DNA of 64,000 nucleotides from an uncultured Erythrobacter sp. GTDB lineage: Bacteria > Pseudomonadota > Alphaproteobacteria > Sphingomonadales > Sphingomonadaceae. Positions 40,472-49,920 of this stretch are shown here, in pieces (positions within the stretch are counted from its first letter, which is position 1; each line of letters opens with the position of its first letter). The position numbers and the translations under genes were made by a program. Below the pieces are notes generated by a model, which saw only the letters and a program-made list of their open reading frames with translations, was not told the origin of the DNA and searched no databases. The stretch spans positions 844,861 through 908,860 of the forward strand of contig CANLZI010000001.1 of assembly GCA_947495555.1 (NCBI GenBank), given 5' to 3'.

Positions 40472-40894
40472 TTAGCCGACGATTTCGTTCGCATCGAAGA
40501 AGAAGTCGATTTCGATCTTCGCATTTTCTTCGCTGTCCGAACCGTGGACTGTGTTCTCACCGATAGACAGGGCGTGTTCCTTGCGGATGGTGCCCGCATC
40601 GGCTTCTGCCGGGTTGGTTGCGCCCATAATGTCGCGATTGCGCTTTACAGCGTCTTCGCCTTCAAGAACCTGCACAACAACAGGCTCGCTCATCATGAAA
40701 TCGACCAGTTCGCCGAAGAAGGGGCGTTCTTTGTGGACCGCGTAAAAGCCTTCAGCTTGCTCGCGCGACATGTGAATACGCTTGGATGCGACAACGCGCA
40801 GACCAGCTTCTTCAAGCATTTGCGTAACAGCGCCAGTCAGGTTGCGACGGGTTGCGTCAGGCTTGATGATCGAAAAGGTGCGGGTAACCGCCAT
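40472..40894 (-). CDS. ndk: Nucleoside diphosphate kinase
   Basis: A 140-residue NDP kinase that balances NTP pools. [18 protein letters not shown] opens the fold, and the catalytic phospho-histidine is His117 in [12 protein letters not shown]. It ends with the usual [10 protein letters not shown]. It follows holC with an 83-bp gap; a terminator lies downstream. Confidence 0.98.
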   Translation of the reverse strand: MAVTRTFSIIKPDATRRNLTGAVTQMLEEAGLRVVASKRIHMSREQAEGFYAVHKERPFFGELVDFMMSEPVVVQVLEGEDAVKRNRDIMGATNPAEADAGTIRKEHALSIGENTVHGSDSEENAKIEIDFFFDANEIVG

Positions 40895-40977
40895 CAGTAA
40901 TATCCTTGAAAAACTATTTGGGGAATTTGGCCGCGCCCCTAGCCCCGCTGGAGCATTTCTTCAAGCCCTGCGTGCGT

Positions 40978-41418
40978 TCAACCGCCAGCAGTCCAATTGC
41001 CCTGTTGATCTTGCTTGTGAATTTCTCGCTCGACACCGTCCAAGCCATCCAACTGGCGCCAGGTCGATCGCGCGGCCTCGGTATCGCTTTCGCCAAACAG
41101 CAAAAATGCCCGTTCAAAGCTGGTCGCATCTTCGCGCCATTTGCCATCGGCCATCACGATCATGCTTGCTCCATTGGCCGCCTGAGCTTCGGATGACAGC
41201 ACAATCGGTTGACGGTCGCTGCCCGGAGCGTCCGCCTCGCCATTGGCCAGAAATTCCTGCGGCGGCGCGCGCCACAATTCCTGCGAAAGCGCTTCGCGCT
41301 GCGCCTTGTCCGCGCTCACAATCAACAGCCGGGCGCCCGATGCGATGACTTTGCGCGCAAGCATAGCAACCACCCGTTCGACCGGATCACGGCTGAGCTG
41401 ATAGAAGTCTACGCGCAT
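40978..41418 (-). CDS. holC: DNA polymerase III chi subunit
   Basis: A 146-residue HolC-type protein of the clamp-loader accessory complex; chi contacts SSB. It begins MRVDFYQLSRDPVERVV with LLARKVIASGARLLIVSADK, and has FLANGEAD and PIVLSSE at the usual places. It lies downstream of the pepA and DUF2256 genes on the minus strand, as in many alphaproteobacteria (pepA-holC). A tandem repeat occupies its upstream region. Confidence 0.9.
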   Translation of the reverse strand: MRVDFYQLSRDPVERVVAMLARKVIASGARLLIVSADKAQREALSQELWRAPPQEFLANGEADAPGSDRQPIVLSSEAQAANGASMIVMADGKWREDATSFERAFLLFGESDTEAARSTWRQLDGLDGVEREIHKQDQQGNWTAGG

Positions 41419-41420
41419 TC

Positions 41421-41512
41421 TTGTTCACCTAACGCTTCGCTACTTGAGATGGGCCTGTTCACCTACCGCTCCGAACACAATCGCTACTTGAGGTGGGCTT
41501 ATTCACCCACCT
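41421..41512. repeat. Imperfect tandem repeat between holC and the DUF2256 gene
   Basis: Unit A (41421-41454) and unit B (41455-41498) share TGTTCACCTAMCGCT, then CGCTACTTGAGRTGGGC; B carries a 10-base insert. A partial third unit starts at 41499 (TTATTCACCCA). AGGTGGG at 41491-41497 and CCCACCT at 41506-41512 form a 7-bp hairpin. The third unit contains the DUF2256 stop, so the repeat may have arisen from that gene's 3' end. Confidence 0.75.
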
Positions 41513-41658
41513 GACCCAGCCTTGTTCTTGCGACAGCGGTCCGAACAATAGCGGACATTGTCCCAATCGCGCTCCCACTTCTTACGCCAAGTAAAAGGCA
41601 GGCCACAGGCCGCGCATGTCTTGGTCGGCAGGTCCGACTTCTTGCGCATGCGCGGCAT
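41503..41658 (-). CDS. DUF2256 family small zinc-ribbon-like protein
   Basis: A 51-residue frame, too short for usual gene calling. It begins [20 protein letters not shown] and goes on [20 protein letters not shown], then RCRKNK. Four cysteines (CAAC and CSDRC) form a zinc-ribbon-like site as in DUF2256, a family of short basic proteins of unknown role. It begins nine bases after the pepA stop, so it is likely in that operon. A later ATG (codon 4) is a possible start. Confidence 0.85.
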   Translation of the reverse strand: MPRMRKKSDLPTKTCAACGLPFTWRKKWERDWDNVRYCSDRCRKNKAGSGG

Positions 41659-41667
41659 GTGATTAGC

Positions 41668-43128
41668 CTATTTTTCCAGCGTATTAGCGACGAATTGATC
41701 GATCAGACGCGCACCAAAACCGGTTGCGCCCTTGTCCCAAGTCGCGCCTGGCTTGTCCGCCCAAACCACGCCAGCAATATCGCAATGCGCCCAAGCGGTG
41801 CCCTTCTTGATGAAACGCTTGAGGAATTGCGCAGCGGTAATGGAGCCGCCGCCACGAGGGCCAACATTCTTGATGTCAGCGATCGGGCTGTCGATCAGCT
41901 TGTCATAGGCAGGGCCTACAGGCATCCGCCACATGGAATCGCCACTGGCCTTGCCCGCGGCCAGAATATCATCGGCCAAGGCATCATCATTTGCGAACAA
42001 TCCGCCGTGCTCATGCCCAAGCGAAATGATGATCGCGCCGGTCAATGTTGCAAAATCGATGATCCGGGCCGGTTCATATTGCTCCTGTGCCCAGTGCAAA
42101 GCGTCACACAGGACCAGACGGCCCTCTGCATCTGTGTTGATCACTTCGATGGTTTGGCCCGACATGGAGGTAACCACATCGCCGGGGCGTTGAGCATTGC
42201 CATCGGGCATGTTCTCAACCAGCCCGACCACGCCAACCACATTGGCTTTGGCTTTGCGGCCAACCATGGCCAGCATAGCGCCAGCAACTGCGCCAGCGCC
42301 GCCCATGTCAAACTTCATGTCTTCCATGCCGGCAGCAGGCTTGATCGAGATGCCGCCCGTGTCAAAGGTCACGCCCTTACCCACGAATACCGTCGGCTTT
42401 TCGCCTTCCTTGCCACCATTCCAGCGGATCGCCAGCAAACGCGAAGGCTGGCGAGAGCCTTGCCCGACGCCCAGAAGAGCGCCCATACCCAGCTTGGTCA
42501 TTTCATCTTCGTCCAGCACGGTCAGCTCGGCCCCGGTGCCTTCAAACGCTTTCTGGCAGCGTTCAACAAAGCTCATCGGGTAAACAATATTGGCCGGCTC
42601 TGCGACCAAGGTGCGGGTAAATTCTACACCAGTAGCAATGGCATCCTGGGTGGCCCAAGCGGCCTCGGTCCCATCAGGTGCGTTGATCACCGTGGCGCTG
42701 GTCAGCGTCATTTTCTTTTCTTCAGCCAGCTTCGTGCGATATTCGTCATGGCTCCAGCAGCGCAGCCGCAGGCCCAACAGAACTCGTGCGGCTTGCTCGG
42801 CAGAAAGATCTGCACCGGAAAAATCCACCACCATAGCTGTTTCGCCAGAGCGCAGATATTTGGCAGCCAAAGCCGCACCAGCTTTTTCCAGATTCGCGTC
42901 GCGATTGGCAGCATCTGCCTCGCCAGCACCAGCCAAAGCAACTCTGGTCAAATGTTCATTGCGAACGACAAAACCTTCGAATACTTGGCCAACCCGCCCT
43001 TTAAAGCGTGCCGCTGTCGCTCCGTCTGAAATAGTGGGCTCTAAGTCACTGGGGATATTGCCCTGATTGACCAATTGGGCGACAAGCCGGACGTCACCGG
43101 GTGCTGAATTGCTGAACTGGATTTGCAT
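41668..43128 (-). CDS. pepA: Leucyl aminopeptidase (M17)
   Basis: A 486-residue cytosol aminopeptidase. VGKGVTFDTGGISIKPAAGM and the signature NTDAEGRLVLCDAL are intact, with metal ligands Lys, Asp and Glu in those motifs. The enzyme removes N-terminal residues from peptides; some PepA proteins also bind DNA. The ATG at 43128 begins MQIQFSNSAP; upstream codons to 43266 overlap lptD antisense and are not used. Divergent from lptD with a 115-bp gap. Confidence 0.97.
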   Translation of the reverse strand: MQIQFSNSAPGDVRLVAQLVNQGNIPSDLEPTISDGATAARFKGRVGQVFEGFVVRNEHLTRVALAGAGEADAANRDANLEKAGAALAAKYLRSGETAMVVDFSGADLSAEQAARVLLGLRLRCWSHDEYRTKLAEEKKMTLTSATVINAPDGTEAAWATQDAIATGVEFTRTLVAEPANIVYPMSFVERCQKAFEGTGAELTVLDEDEMTKLGMGALLGVGQGSRQPSRLLAIRWNGGKEGEKPTVFVGKGVTFDTGGISIKPAAGMEDMKFDMGGAGAVAGAMLAMVGRKAKANVVGVVGLVENMPDGNAQRPGDVVTSMSGQTIEVINTDAEGRLVLCDALHWAQEQYEPARIIDFATLTGAIIISLGHEHGGLFANDDALADDILAAGKASGDSMWRMPVGPAYDKLIDSPIADIKNVGPRGGGSITAAQFLKRFIKKGTAWAHCDIAGVVWADKPGATWDKGATGFGARLIDQFVANTLEK

Positions 43129-43243
43129 GTATACTCCGCTAAATTGGGGTCCTTCTAACCAACTCCACCGGGAGCAGGCCAAGCATCGCGCTTCAGGATC
43201 GATGGCGATTGCGATTAGGCGCGAGCGGTGCGATAGGCAAGCC

Positions 43244-45631
43244 ATGTCCCCGGATAGGAAGTTCAATTTGCAAGCAATGGTCGCTCGCTTGAGCGCGAAG
43301 CATGCTCTGCGCGCAGCCTGTTCGTTTGGCCTGTGTGCTGGTATTGCGTTTTCGGCCCCAGCATTTGCCCAGTCGCAAAAGCAGTCGGATTTGCCCGGTG
43401 CGGGCGATGATCGCTTTGCCGTTCTTCAATCTTCGGCAGAGGCATTGGCAGGCTCTGATCGGCAGTCGACGCGTGCCGCCCAGGCACCTGCCGCAACAAC
43501 ATCCACCCCGCCGCCTGCTGACCAACAACCGGCTCGCAAAATCGACTTTACTGCCGATGAGCTATCTTATGACGAAGCCAATGACACTGTCATCGCCAGC
43601 GGGAATGTCCTGCTGAAATCAGATGATCGCTCGGTCCGGGCGGAAGAAGTTAGCTGGGACCGCAAGAGCGGCATTATCGTTGCCTCTGGCAATGTTCGCA
43701 GCGTGGACGAGCGCGGCAATCAATTGTTCACCGACCGGATCGAATTGTCGGACGAATTTCAAGCGGGCGAGATAGAGCAATTGTTGCTGGCCCTGCGCGC
43801 AGGTGGACGGTTGGCGGCCCGATCCGGTGAACGCGGTGAGGATGGCGTCATTTCGGTGAATGATGCTGCCTACAGCGCTTGCGGCACGATTGATGTTGCC
43901 GATTGCGAGAACCCTAGCTGGCGGATCACGGCCAATCGCGTCACATTCGACCCACAAGAAAACCGTCTCAGGTTTAAAGGCGCGGTGCTGGAATTGTTCG
44001 GCGCACGCGTCTTGCCGCTGCCTGGATTGGCCGTTCGTACAGACGGACAAGCGACTTCTGGCTTTCTGGTGCCAGACTTGCGCATTTCAGAATCCAACGG
44101 GGTCGAGGTCAACACCGAATATTACCTGCGACTGGCAGAGAATAAGGACCTGACGCTGGGCGCATTTGCCTATACCCAGGTCAATCCGATGATTTCGGCC
44201 CAATGGCGTCATTTGACGCAAAAAGGGGCCTATCAAATCACCGGCTATGCGACCAAAAGCCGCCGCATTTCCGATTTTACCGGCGTGCCGACAACCGAAA
44301 GCGATCCACGCGGATATCTGTTCGCCAATGGCAAATTTCAGCTGACGCCAGAATGGAGCCTGACTGGCTCAATCCGATTGGCCAGCGACCGGACCTTCCT
44401 TCGCCGTTATGACATCAGCCGCGATGACCGGCTCCGGTCGACCATCAATCTGGAGCGGATCGACGACAGTTCCTATTTCTCATTTGCAGGCTGGGCGACT
44501 CAGACTTTGCGCTTGGGCGCTACGCAAGGACAGGTCCCGCTGGTTCTGCCGGTGGTTGATTATCGCAGACGTCTGGATGATCCGATTGCTGGCGGCAAAG
44601 TGGAACTGCAGCTCAATTCGCTTAGCCTTGTCCGCAATCAGGGACAGGATACGCAGCGGGCCTTTGCCGGCGCGCGCTGGGACCTGCGCCATCTGACGGG
44701 ATTGGGCCAAGTCGTCACTCTGACCGCGCTGGGCAGAGGCGATATCTACCACACCGATTCCACCTTCCTGACCGAAACCGAGGTCTACCGCGGCACCGCC
44801 GGTTGGCAAGCCCGCGGCGTGGCCTTGGGTGCGGTTGATATTGAATGGCCCTTTGTTGGCGAGGCTTTTGGTGGAACCCAGGTGATCAAACCGCGGGTTC
44901 AACTGGTGGTCAGCCCGTCGATCCGCAATCTGGATATTCCTAATGAAGATGCGCGGGCATTTGATCTGGAAGATTCCAACCTGTTCTCGCTCAACCGATT
45001 TCCCGGATATGACCGGGTCGAAGACGGCGTGCGGCTGACCTATGGCCTGGATTGGGAGCTGTTGCGTCCGGGTTGGCGCGTCAAATCAACCATCGGGCAA
45101 TCCTATCGCTTCCAGAAGGACCCAGACATTTTTCCCGATGGCACAGGGCTTAGCGAACGCGTGTCAGATTTTGTCGGCCGGACCGAAGTTCGGTTCCAGA
45201 ATTTGGTACAATTCACCCATCGCTTCCGATTGGACAAGGACAGCTTGGCCGTCCGTCGCAATGAATTTGATGCCACTTTGGGTAATCAGCGCACCTATGC
45301 CGAGGTCGGTTATCTTAGGCTCAACCGGAACATCACCGATTTTGAAGATCTGCAGGACCGCGAGGAATTGCGCGCATCTTTGCGGGTGGCCTTTACCAAT
45401 TATTGGTCGGCTTTTGGATCGGGAGTGTTCAACTTAACCGATCAGGAAGAAGACCCGACCTTTGTCTCTGACGGGTTTGAACCGATCCGCACCCGTTTGG
45501 GTATCGCCTATCAGGATGATTCGCTGGAGTTCGGGGTCACTTGGCGGCGTGATTTTGTCACTTCGGGCGATGCGCAAAGGGGCGACACTTTCCAGCTATT
45601 CTTCCGCCTGAGAAATCTGGGATTGCGATAG
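43244..45631 (+). CDS. lptD: LPS assembly protein LptD
   Basis: A 795-residue outer-membrane LPS translocon. A signal peptide (ending AFSAPAFAQ) is followed by a periplasmic OstA-like domain (residues about 100-230; KIDFTADELSYDEANDTVIA) and a long beta-barrel ending LFFRLRNLGLR. With LptE it inserts LPS into the outer leaflet. The ATG at 43244 and a second at 43280 are both possible; the first gives a longer basic n-region. It leads the lptD-surA-pdxA-rsmA order known from many proteobacteria. Confidence 0.94.
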   Translation: MSPDRKFNLQAMVARLSAKHALRAACSFGLCAGIAFSAPAFAQSQKQSDLPGAGDDRFAVLQSSAEALAGSDRQSTRAAQAPAATTSTPPPADQQPARKIDFTADELSYDEANDTVIASGNVLLKSDDRSVRAEEVSWDRKSGIIVASGNVRSVDERGNQLFTDRIELSDEFQAGEIEQLLLALRAGGRLAARSGERGEDGVISVNDAAYSACGTIDVADCENPSWRITANRVTFDPQENRLRFKGAVLELFGARVLPLPGLAVRTDGQATSGFLVPDLRISESNGVEVNTEYYLRLAENKDLTLGAFAYTQVNPMISAQWRHLTQKGAYQITGYATKSRRISDFTGVPTTESDPRGYLFANGKFQLTPEWSLTGSIRLASDRTFLRRYDISRDDRLRSTINLERIDDSSYFSFAGWATQTLRLGATQGQVPLVLPVVDYRRRLDDPIAGGKVELQLNSLSLVRNQGQDTQRAFAGARWDLRHLTGLGQVVTLTALGRGDIYHTDSTFLTETEVYRGTAGWQARGVALGAVDIEWPFVGEAFGGTQVIKPRVQLVVSPSIRNLDIPNEDARAFDLEDSNLFSLNRFPGYDRVEDGVRLTYGLDWELLRPGWRVKSTIGQSYRFQKDPDIFPDGTGLSERVSDFVGRTEVRFQNLVQFTHRFRLDKDSLAVRRNEFDATLGNQRTYAEVGYLRLNRNITDFEDLQDREELRASLRVAFTNYWSAFGSGVFNLTDQEEDPTFVSDGFEPIRTRLGIAYQDDSLEFGVTWRRDFVTSGDAQRGDTFQLFFRLRNLGLR

Positions 45632-45760
45632 CCACAAGGCGTTGGCACAGACTTGCAAACCGGCTAACGACAACACAACACTCAGCCAGCGTTAAGCCGG
45701 CCGATGCCAAAACTGGGGCCTTATCATGGCGCCATTATGCGCTGAACATGGATTGATCTT

Positions 45761-47098
45761 GTGACATTGAAAACTTTTTCTAACTGTCTTGTCTCGGTAG
45801 CTGCAGTGGCAGCTTTGGCCGCGCCTGCCGCACTTGGTGCGCAGGCAACGCCCGCAAATACGCTTGGCATCCCCGATGATGTTGCCGTTATCGCCACCAA
45901 TGAGACCGGTGAACGTCGAGCAACAGCAATCGTCAATGGTCAGGTGATTACCGGCACCGATATCGATCAACGCGTAGCGCTGGTGACCTCTGCATCTACC
46001 AACCAGATTACCGACGAAGAATTGCAACGGCTGCGCGAGCAGGTGCTGCGCAATCTGATCGATGAAACGCTTCAGATCCAAGAGGCGCGTGCTCTGGAAA
46101 TGGAAGTTACACGGGCTGAGATTGACAGCACGTACGAAAACGTGGCTGCGCAAAATTTTGGTCAAGAAACCCAGCAGATGGACGAATATCTCGCCTCCAT
46201 CGGCTCTTCGGTAGGGTCGCTTAAGCGCCAAATTCATGGAGAACTGGCGTGGGAGCGGATCCTGCGCCGCAATGTCACTCCGTTCATCAATGTTTCGGAA
46301 GAAGAAGTGAACGAGCTGCTGCAGCGGTTGGAAGAATCGCGCGGCACTGAAGAGTTTCGCTTGGGCGAGATTTTCCTGTCAGCTACCCCTGAAAATCAGG
46401 CGACGGTTCAGCAGGGCGCGGTGCAGATCGTCGAACAATTGCGCGGTGGCGGCAGCTTTGTCGCTTATGCACGCCAGTTTTCCGAAGCCTCTACTGCTGC
46501 TGTCGGCGGCGATCTGGGCTTCGTAAGGGCGGCTCAATTGCCCAGCGAATTGTCGACCGTGGTCCGCGAAATGCAACCAGGCCAATTGGTTGGTCCCGTG
46601 CCAATTCCAGGCGGTTTCTCCATCCTTTACCTGATCGACAAACGACAGGTTCTGATGGCCGACCCACGCGATGCAATACTCAGCCTCAAACAAATCTCGA
46701 TCGTCTTTGAGCAAGGCCTGAGCGATGCCGAAGCGGCTGCTCAGGTCGAAGCCTTCACCACCGGCGTTCAGTCCATTCAAGGTTGCGGTGCGGCTGATGC
46801 AGTGGCCGAGCGGCTGGGTGCCAGCATTGTCACCAATGACCAGATCAGAGCGCGGTCTTTGCCAGAAGCATTGCAGAACCTCGTTTTGCAATTGCAAGTC
46901 GGCCAAACAACACCGCCTTTCGGCTCGGTTGAAGAAGGTGTGCGGATGTTGATGCTGTGTGGCCGTGACGATCCGCAAGCCGCCAGTGGTCCGGACTTTG
47001 ACCAAATGATGCGTCAGCTGGAAGACGAGCGGGTTAACAAGCGTGCGCAACGTTACCTGCGCGATCTGCGCAACGACGCTTATATCGAGTACAATTGA
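45761..47098 (+). CDS. surA: Periplasmic chaperone/peptidyl-prolyl isomerase SurA
   Basis: A 445-residue protein with a signal peptide (MTLKTFSNCLVSVAAVAALA), a SurA N-domain (IVNGQVITGTDIDQRVALV), and one parvulin-type PPIase domain (FRLGEIFLSA through FSEASTAAVGGDLGFV). E. coli SurA has two PPIase domains. It helps outer-membrane proteins such as LptD fold. The start is GTG at 45761; an in-frame stop lies shortly upstream. It overlaps pdxA as TTGA. Confidence 0.93.
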   Translation: MTLKTFSNCLVSVAAVAALAAPAALGAQATPANTLGIPDDVAVIATNETGERRATAIVNGQVITGTDIDQRVALVTSASTNQITDEELQRLREQVLRNLIDETLQIQEARALEMEVTRAEIDSTYENVAAQNFGQETQQMDEYLASIGSSVGSLKRQIHGELAWERILRRNVTPFINVSEEEVNELLQRLEESRGTEEFRLGEIFLSATPENQATVQQGAVQIVEQLRGGGSFVAYARQFSEASTAAVGGDLGFVRAAQLPSELSTVVREMQPGQLVGPVPIPGGFSILYLIDKRQVLMADPRDAILSLKQISIVFEQGLSDAEAAAQVEAFTTGVQSIQGCGAADAVAERLGASIVTNDQIRARSLPEALQNLVLQLQVGQTTPPFGSVEEGVRMLMLCGRDDPQAASGPDFDQMMRQLEDERVNKRAQRYLRDLRNDAYIEYN

Positions 47099-48129
47099 CC
47101 AGCCACGCTCAGTCCCAAACGCCACTGGCCCTGTCGATCGGTGATCCGGCTGGCATCGGGCCAGAATTGATCTGCGAGGCTTGGGCGCAGCGCCAGTCTG
47201 CCCAATTGCTGCCCTTCTTCGCTATCGGCGGCGCAGGATTGCTGGCATCTGCCGCCAAACAGCGCGAGGTCGACTGCCCCATCATCGCCATTGCTGATCC
47301 GGCAGAGGCGATAGACGCCTTTGCGCTTGGCTTGCCAGTGCTGGGTAGAGAAGACACTCCCTACACGCCCGGACAACCCGATGATGCAGGTGCCGCTCTT
47401 GCCTTGCACTCGCTGGCTGAGGCAGTGCGACTGGCCTTGCTGGGCCTCAGCAGCGGCCTGGCCACGGCGCCAGTCGCCAAAGCGCAATTGGCCAAGGTTG
47501 GTTTCGAATTTCCGGGGCAAACCGAATTTCTGGCAGCCGTTTGCGGGCTAGCTCCAGACGATGCTGTGATGATGTTGGCGGGGCCATCTCTCAAGACCAT
47601 TCCGTTGACGGTACACTGCGCCCTTGCCGATGTGCCAAGTCTGCTCAGCACCGATCTGATCTGCCACAAGGCGCGGATTATCTCCGATGCTTTGGCTCGG
47701 GATTTCGGGATTGAGTGCCCTCGCCTCGCAATCGCCGGACTAAACCCGCATGCAGGCGAGGATGGCCGCTTTGGCCGCGAGGAAAAGACCATCATCGAAC
47801 CGGCCATCGCGACCCTGCGCGAAGAAGGCATCGATGCCACCGGCCCGCATCCGGGTGACGCTTTGTTCACGCCGCGCGCGCGTCAAAGCTATGATGCAGC
47901 CTTGTGCATGTATCACGATCAGGCGCTGATACCGCTCAAAGCACTTGAGTTTGACGAAGGCGTCAATGTCACTTTGGGCCTACCGATTATTCGCACCTCT
48001 CCCGATCATGGGACCGCGTTCGACATTGCTGGCAAAGGTGTGGCCGATCCAGGCGCCATGTGTGCCGCGATACGCATGGCCAATGCCTGCGCCAGCCGCC
48101 GTCAGCAAAATCAGGCGTACCACACCTGA
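47095..48129 (+). CDS. pdxA: 4-hydroxythreonine-4-phosphate dehydrogenase
   Basis: A 344-residue NAD-dependent enzyme of pyridoxal 5'-phosphate synthesis. LSIGDPAGIGPELICEAW near the start, NPHAGEDGRFGREE in the middle and MYHDQALIPLKAL near the end are conserved. The start is TTG at 47095, overlapping the surA TGA (TTGA). It is followed by rsmA with a 2-bp gap. Confidence 0.95.
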   Translation: MTSHAQSQTPLALSIGDPAGIGPELICEAWAQRQSAQLLPFFAIGGAGLLASAAKQREVDCPIIAIADPAEAIDAFALGLPVLGREDTPYTPGQPDDAGAALALHSLAEAVRLALLGLSSGLATAPVAKAQLAKVGFEFPGQTEFLAAVCGLAPDDAVMMLAGPSLKTIPLTVHCALADVPSLLSTDLICHKARIISDALARDFGIECPRLAIAGLNPHAGEDGRFGREEKTIIEPAIATLREEGIDATGPHPGDALFTPRARQSYDAALCMYHDQALIPLKALEFDEGVNVTLGLPIIRTSPDHGTAFDIAGKGVADPGAMCAAIRMANACASRRQQNQAYHT

Positions 48130-48131
48130 CC

Positions 48132-48953
48132 ATGGCTGAGCTTCCGCCCTTACGCGACGTCATCGCTCGTCATGGGCTTTCGGCCAGCAAAGCGCTGGGG
48201 CAAAACTTTCTGTTCGACGCGCAATTGCTGGATCGGATTGCGGCCATTCCCGGCGATTTGTCGGGACAAGCTGTGCTGGAAATCGGCCCCGGGCCGGGCG
48301 GCCTGACCCGCGCCTTGCTCAAGGCTGGCGCTCGCGTAACCGCCATTGAGATGGACGCGCGTTGCCTGCCTGCTTTGGCCGAATTGGAGCAAGCCTATCC
48401 CGGACAGATCAACGTAATCGAGGGCGATGCGATGAAGTTCGACCACGGCGCGATTATGCAGGGCGAGCCGTTTCATGTGGTCGCCAATCTACCCTATAAT
48501 GTCGGCACCGCATTGTTTGTGAAGTGGTTGGGAGGAGAGCAATGGCCGCCGCAATGGCAGTCATTGACGCTGATGTTTCAGCAAGAAGTGGCCCAACGGA
48601 TTGTCGCGCCAGCGGGCGGTTCTGCCTATGGACGGCTGGCAGTGCTGGCCCAATGGCGCAGCACCGCGAAACTGGCGATAAAGGTTCATCGCAGCGCCTT
48701 TACTCCACCTCCCAAGGTGATGAGCGCCATTGTGCATGTGACGCCGGATGACGCGCCAGAAGGCGTATCGCCGCGCGTGCTGGAACGCCTGACCGAAGCT
48801 GCCTTTGGGCAACGCCGCAAAATGCTGCGGCAAAGTCTCAAAGGTATGCCCGGCGCATTGCAGGCGATGGCAGAGGTCGGGATTGATGAAACACGCCGCG
48901 CCGAAACGCTTAGTGTTGCAGAATTTGTCTCCGTGGCAAAATTGCTCAGCTAG
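48132..48953 (+). CDS. rsmA: 16S rRNA (adenine1518/1519-N6) dimethyltransferase
   Basis: A 273-residue KsgA/RsmA protein that dimethylates two adjacent adenines at the 3' end of 16S rRNA. SKALGQNFLFD, the SAM-binding LEIGPGPGGLT and the catalytic NLPYNVGT are intact; FTPPPKVMSAIV marks the C-terminal part. The ATG at 48132 is right after the pdxA stop. It ends nine bases before the convergent ATP-grasp gene. Confidence 0.97.
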   Translation: MAELPPLRDVIARHGLSASKALGQNFLFDAQLLDRIAAIPGDLSGQAVLEIGPGPGGLTRALLKAGARVTAIEMDARCLPALAELEQAYPGQINVIEGDAMKFDHGAIMQGEPFHVVANLPYNVGTALFVKWLGGEQWPPQWQSLTLMFQQEVAQRIVAPAGGSAYGRLAVLAQWRSTAKLAIKVHRSAFTPPPKVMSAIVHVTPDDAPEGVSPRVLERLTEAAFGQRRKMLRQSLKGMPGALQAMAEVGIDETRRAETLSVAEFVSVAKLLS

Positions 48954-48962
48954 GCCGTTTGC

Positions 48963-49919
48963 TCAGCGGAAATCTTCGCCCGCAATCGCCATTTGCGCCT
49001 TCAGGCCGAGCTGGTTGATGTTCTGAATTTCCAGCCCCGGGTGCGCATTGACTTCCAGCACCAAAGGCCCCTCATTCACATCCAACACGATATCCGCGCC
49101 GCTATACCCAAGACCAACTGCTGGACCACATTTGCTCGCCATTTCCAGCACTTTTTCCCAATGCGGAATTTGGAATCCAACCAATTGCGAGCCCGTATCG
49201 GGATGTTTGTTCAACACCTCATGGCCCTTTAGCGCGCGGGTAATCTGCCCGGTTTCCAGCGCGACGCCCGCACCAATAGCGCCTTGGTGCAAATTGGCTT
49301 TCCCGTCGGACTCCATTGTTGGCAGACGGACCATTGCCATCAAGGGCTGGTCCCCCAGACAGATCACGCGCAAATCGGGCAGCCCTTCGGGCACCAGTTT
49401 CGCCAGACCGGGATCGGCACAGATCAGCGGCTCGATCAAGGCCGCGTCTTCGCTCATGGACTCGCCCGAGAACTGGCCGTCAACAATCCGGCGTATGTGG
49501 TGCATCACAGTGTCCGGCGTCAGCACCGTGCCAGACCCCTTGACCCAATTGTCACCCTGCTTGCCAACCGCCAACAGAATGCCATCGCCTTGCGATCCGC
49601 GCGCCGGTTTGATCGCCCATGCATCGGGCAGCACCTCTTCAGGTTTGAAATGCATCAGCCCCATATAGTCCGAGATAACCGCGATTGATCGCGTGCAGGA
49701 AATGCCATGGCTTTCCAGCGCTTCTTTGGCGGCAACCTTGTCCAGAGCCCGGTCAATCGCGATGCGCGGGTTGTATTTGGCGATCAGCGCATTGCGCATG
49801 TTGAGACCCAAGATCTCGTCCAGCGGATTGCTGGGGTCGGGTAATCCCATCTGTTTGCGCGTCAACGCCGCCTGCTTTGTTGCGGACCGCTTGAACGGAT
49901 TTTTGATGTCCATGAACAT
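48963..49919 (-). CDS. ATP-grasp ligase, RimK-related (alpha-L-glutamate ligase-like)
   Basis: A 318-residue protein of the RimK-related alpha-L-glutamate-ligase-like family. The ATP-grasp parts are visible: AWAIKPARGSQGDGILLA (phosphate-binding loop), VICLGDQPLMAMVRLPT, and the metal-binding end ADIVLDVNEGPLVLEVNAHP with GLEI. Such enzymes ligate an amino acid or similar carboxylate to a peptide or other amine with ATP. Its start follows the 7TM gene's stop by one base. Known relatives sit next to 7TM/inactive-transglutaminase genes; the substrate is not known. Confidence 0.85.
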   Translation of the reverse strand: MFMDIKNPFKRSATKQAALTRKQMGLPDPSNPLDEILGLNMRNALIAKYNPRIAIDRALDKVAAKEALESHGISCTRSIAVISDYMGLMHFKPEEVLPDAWAIKPARGSQGDGILLAVGKQGDNWVKGSGTVLTPDTVMHHIRRIVDGQFSGESMSEDAALIEPLICADPGLAKLVPEGLPDLRVICLGDQPLMAMVRLPTMESDGKANLHQGAIGAGVALETGQITRALKGHEVLNKHPDTGSQLVGFQIPHWEKVLEMASKCGPAVGLGYSGADIVLDVNEGPLVLEVNAHPGLEIQNINQLGLKAQMAIAGEDFR

Positions 49920-49920
49920 G

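Noticed and set aside
41421-41512. Possible CRISPR-like repeat
   Set aside because: Only two and a third units that abut each other without spacers; no cas genes in the window.
41659-43029. 456-codon plus-strand frame opposite pepA
   Set aside because: Shadow of pepA; no start signal or homology pattern.
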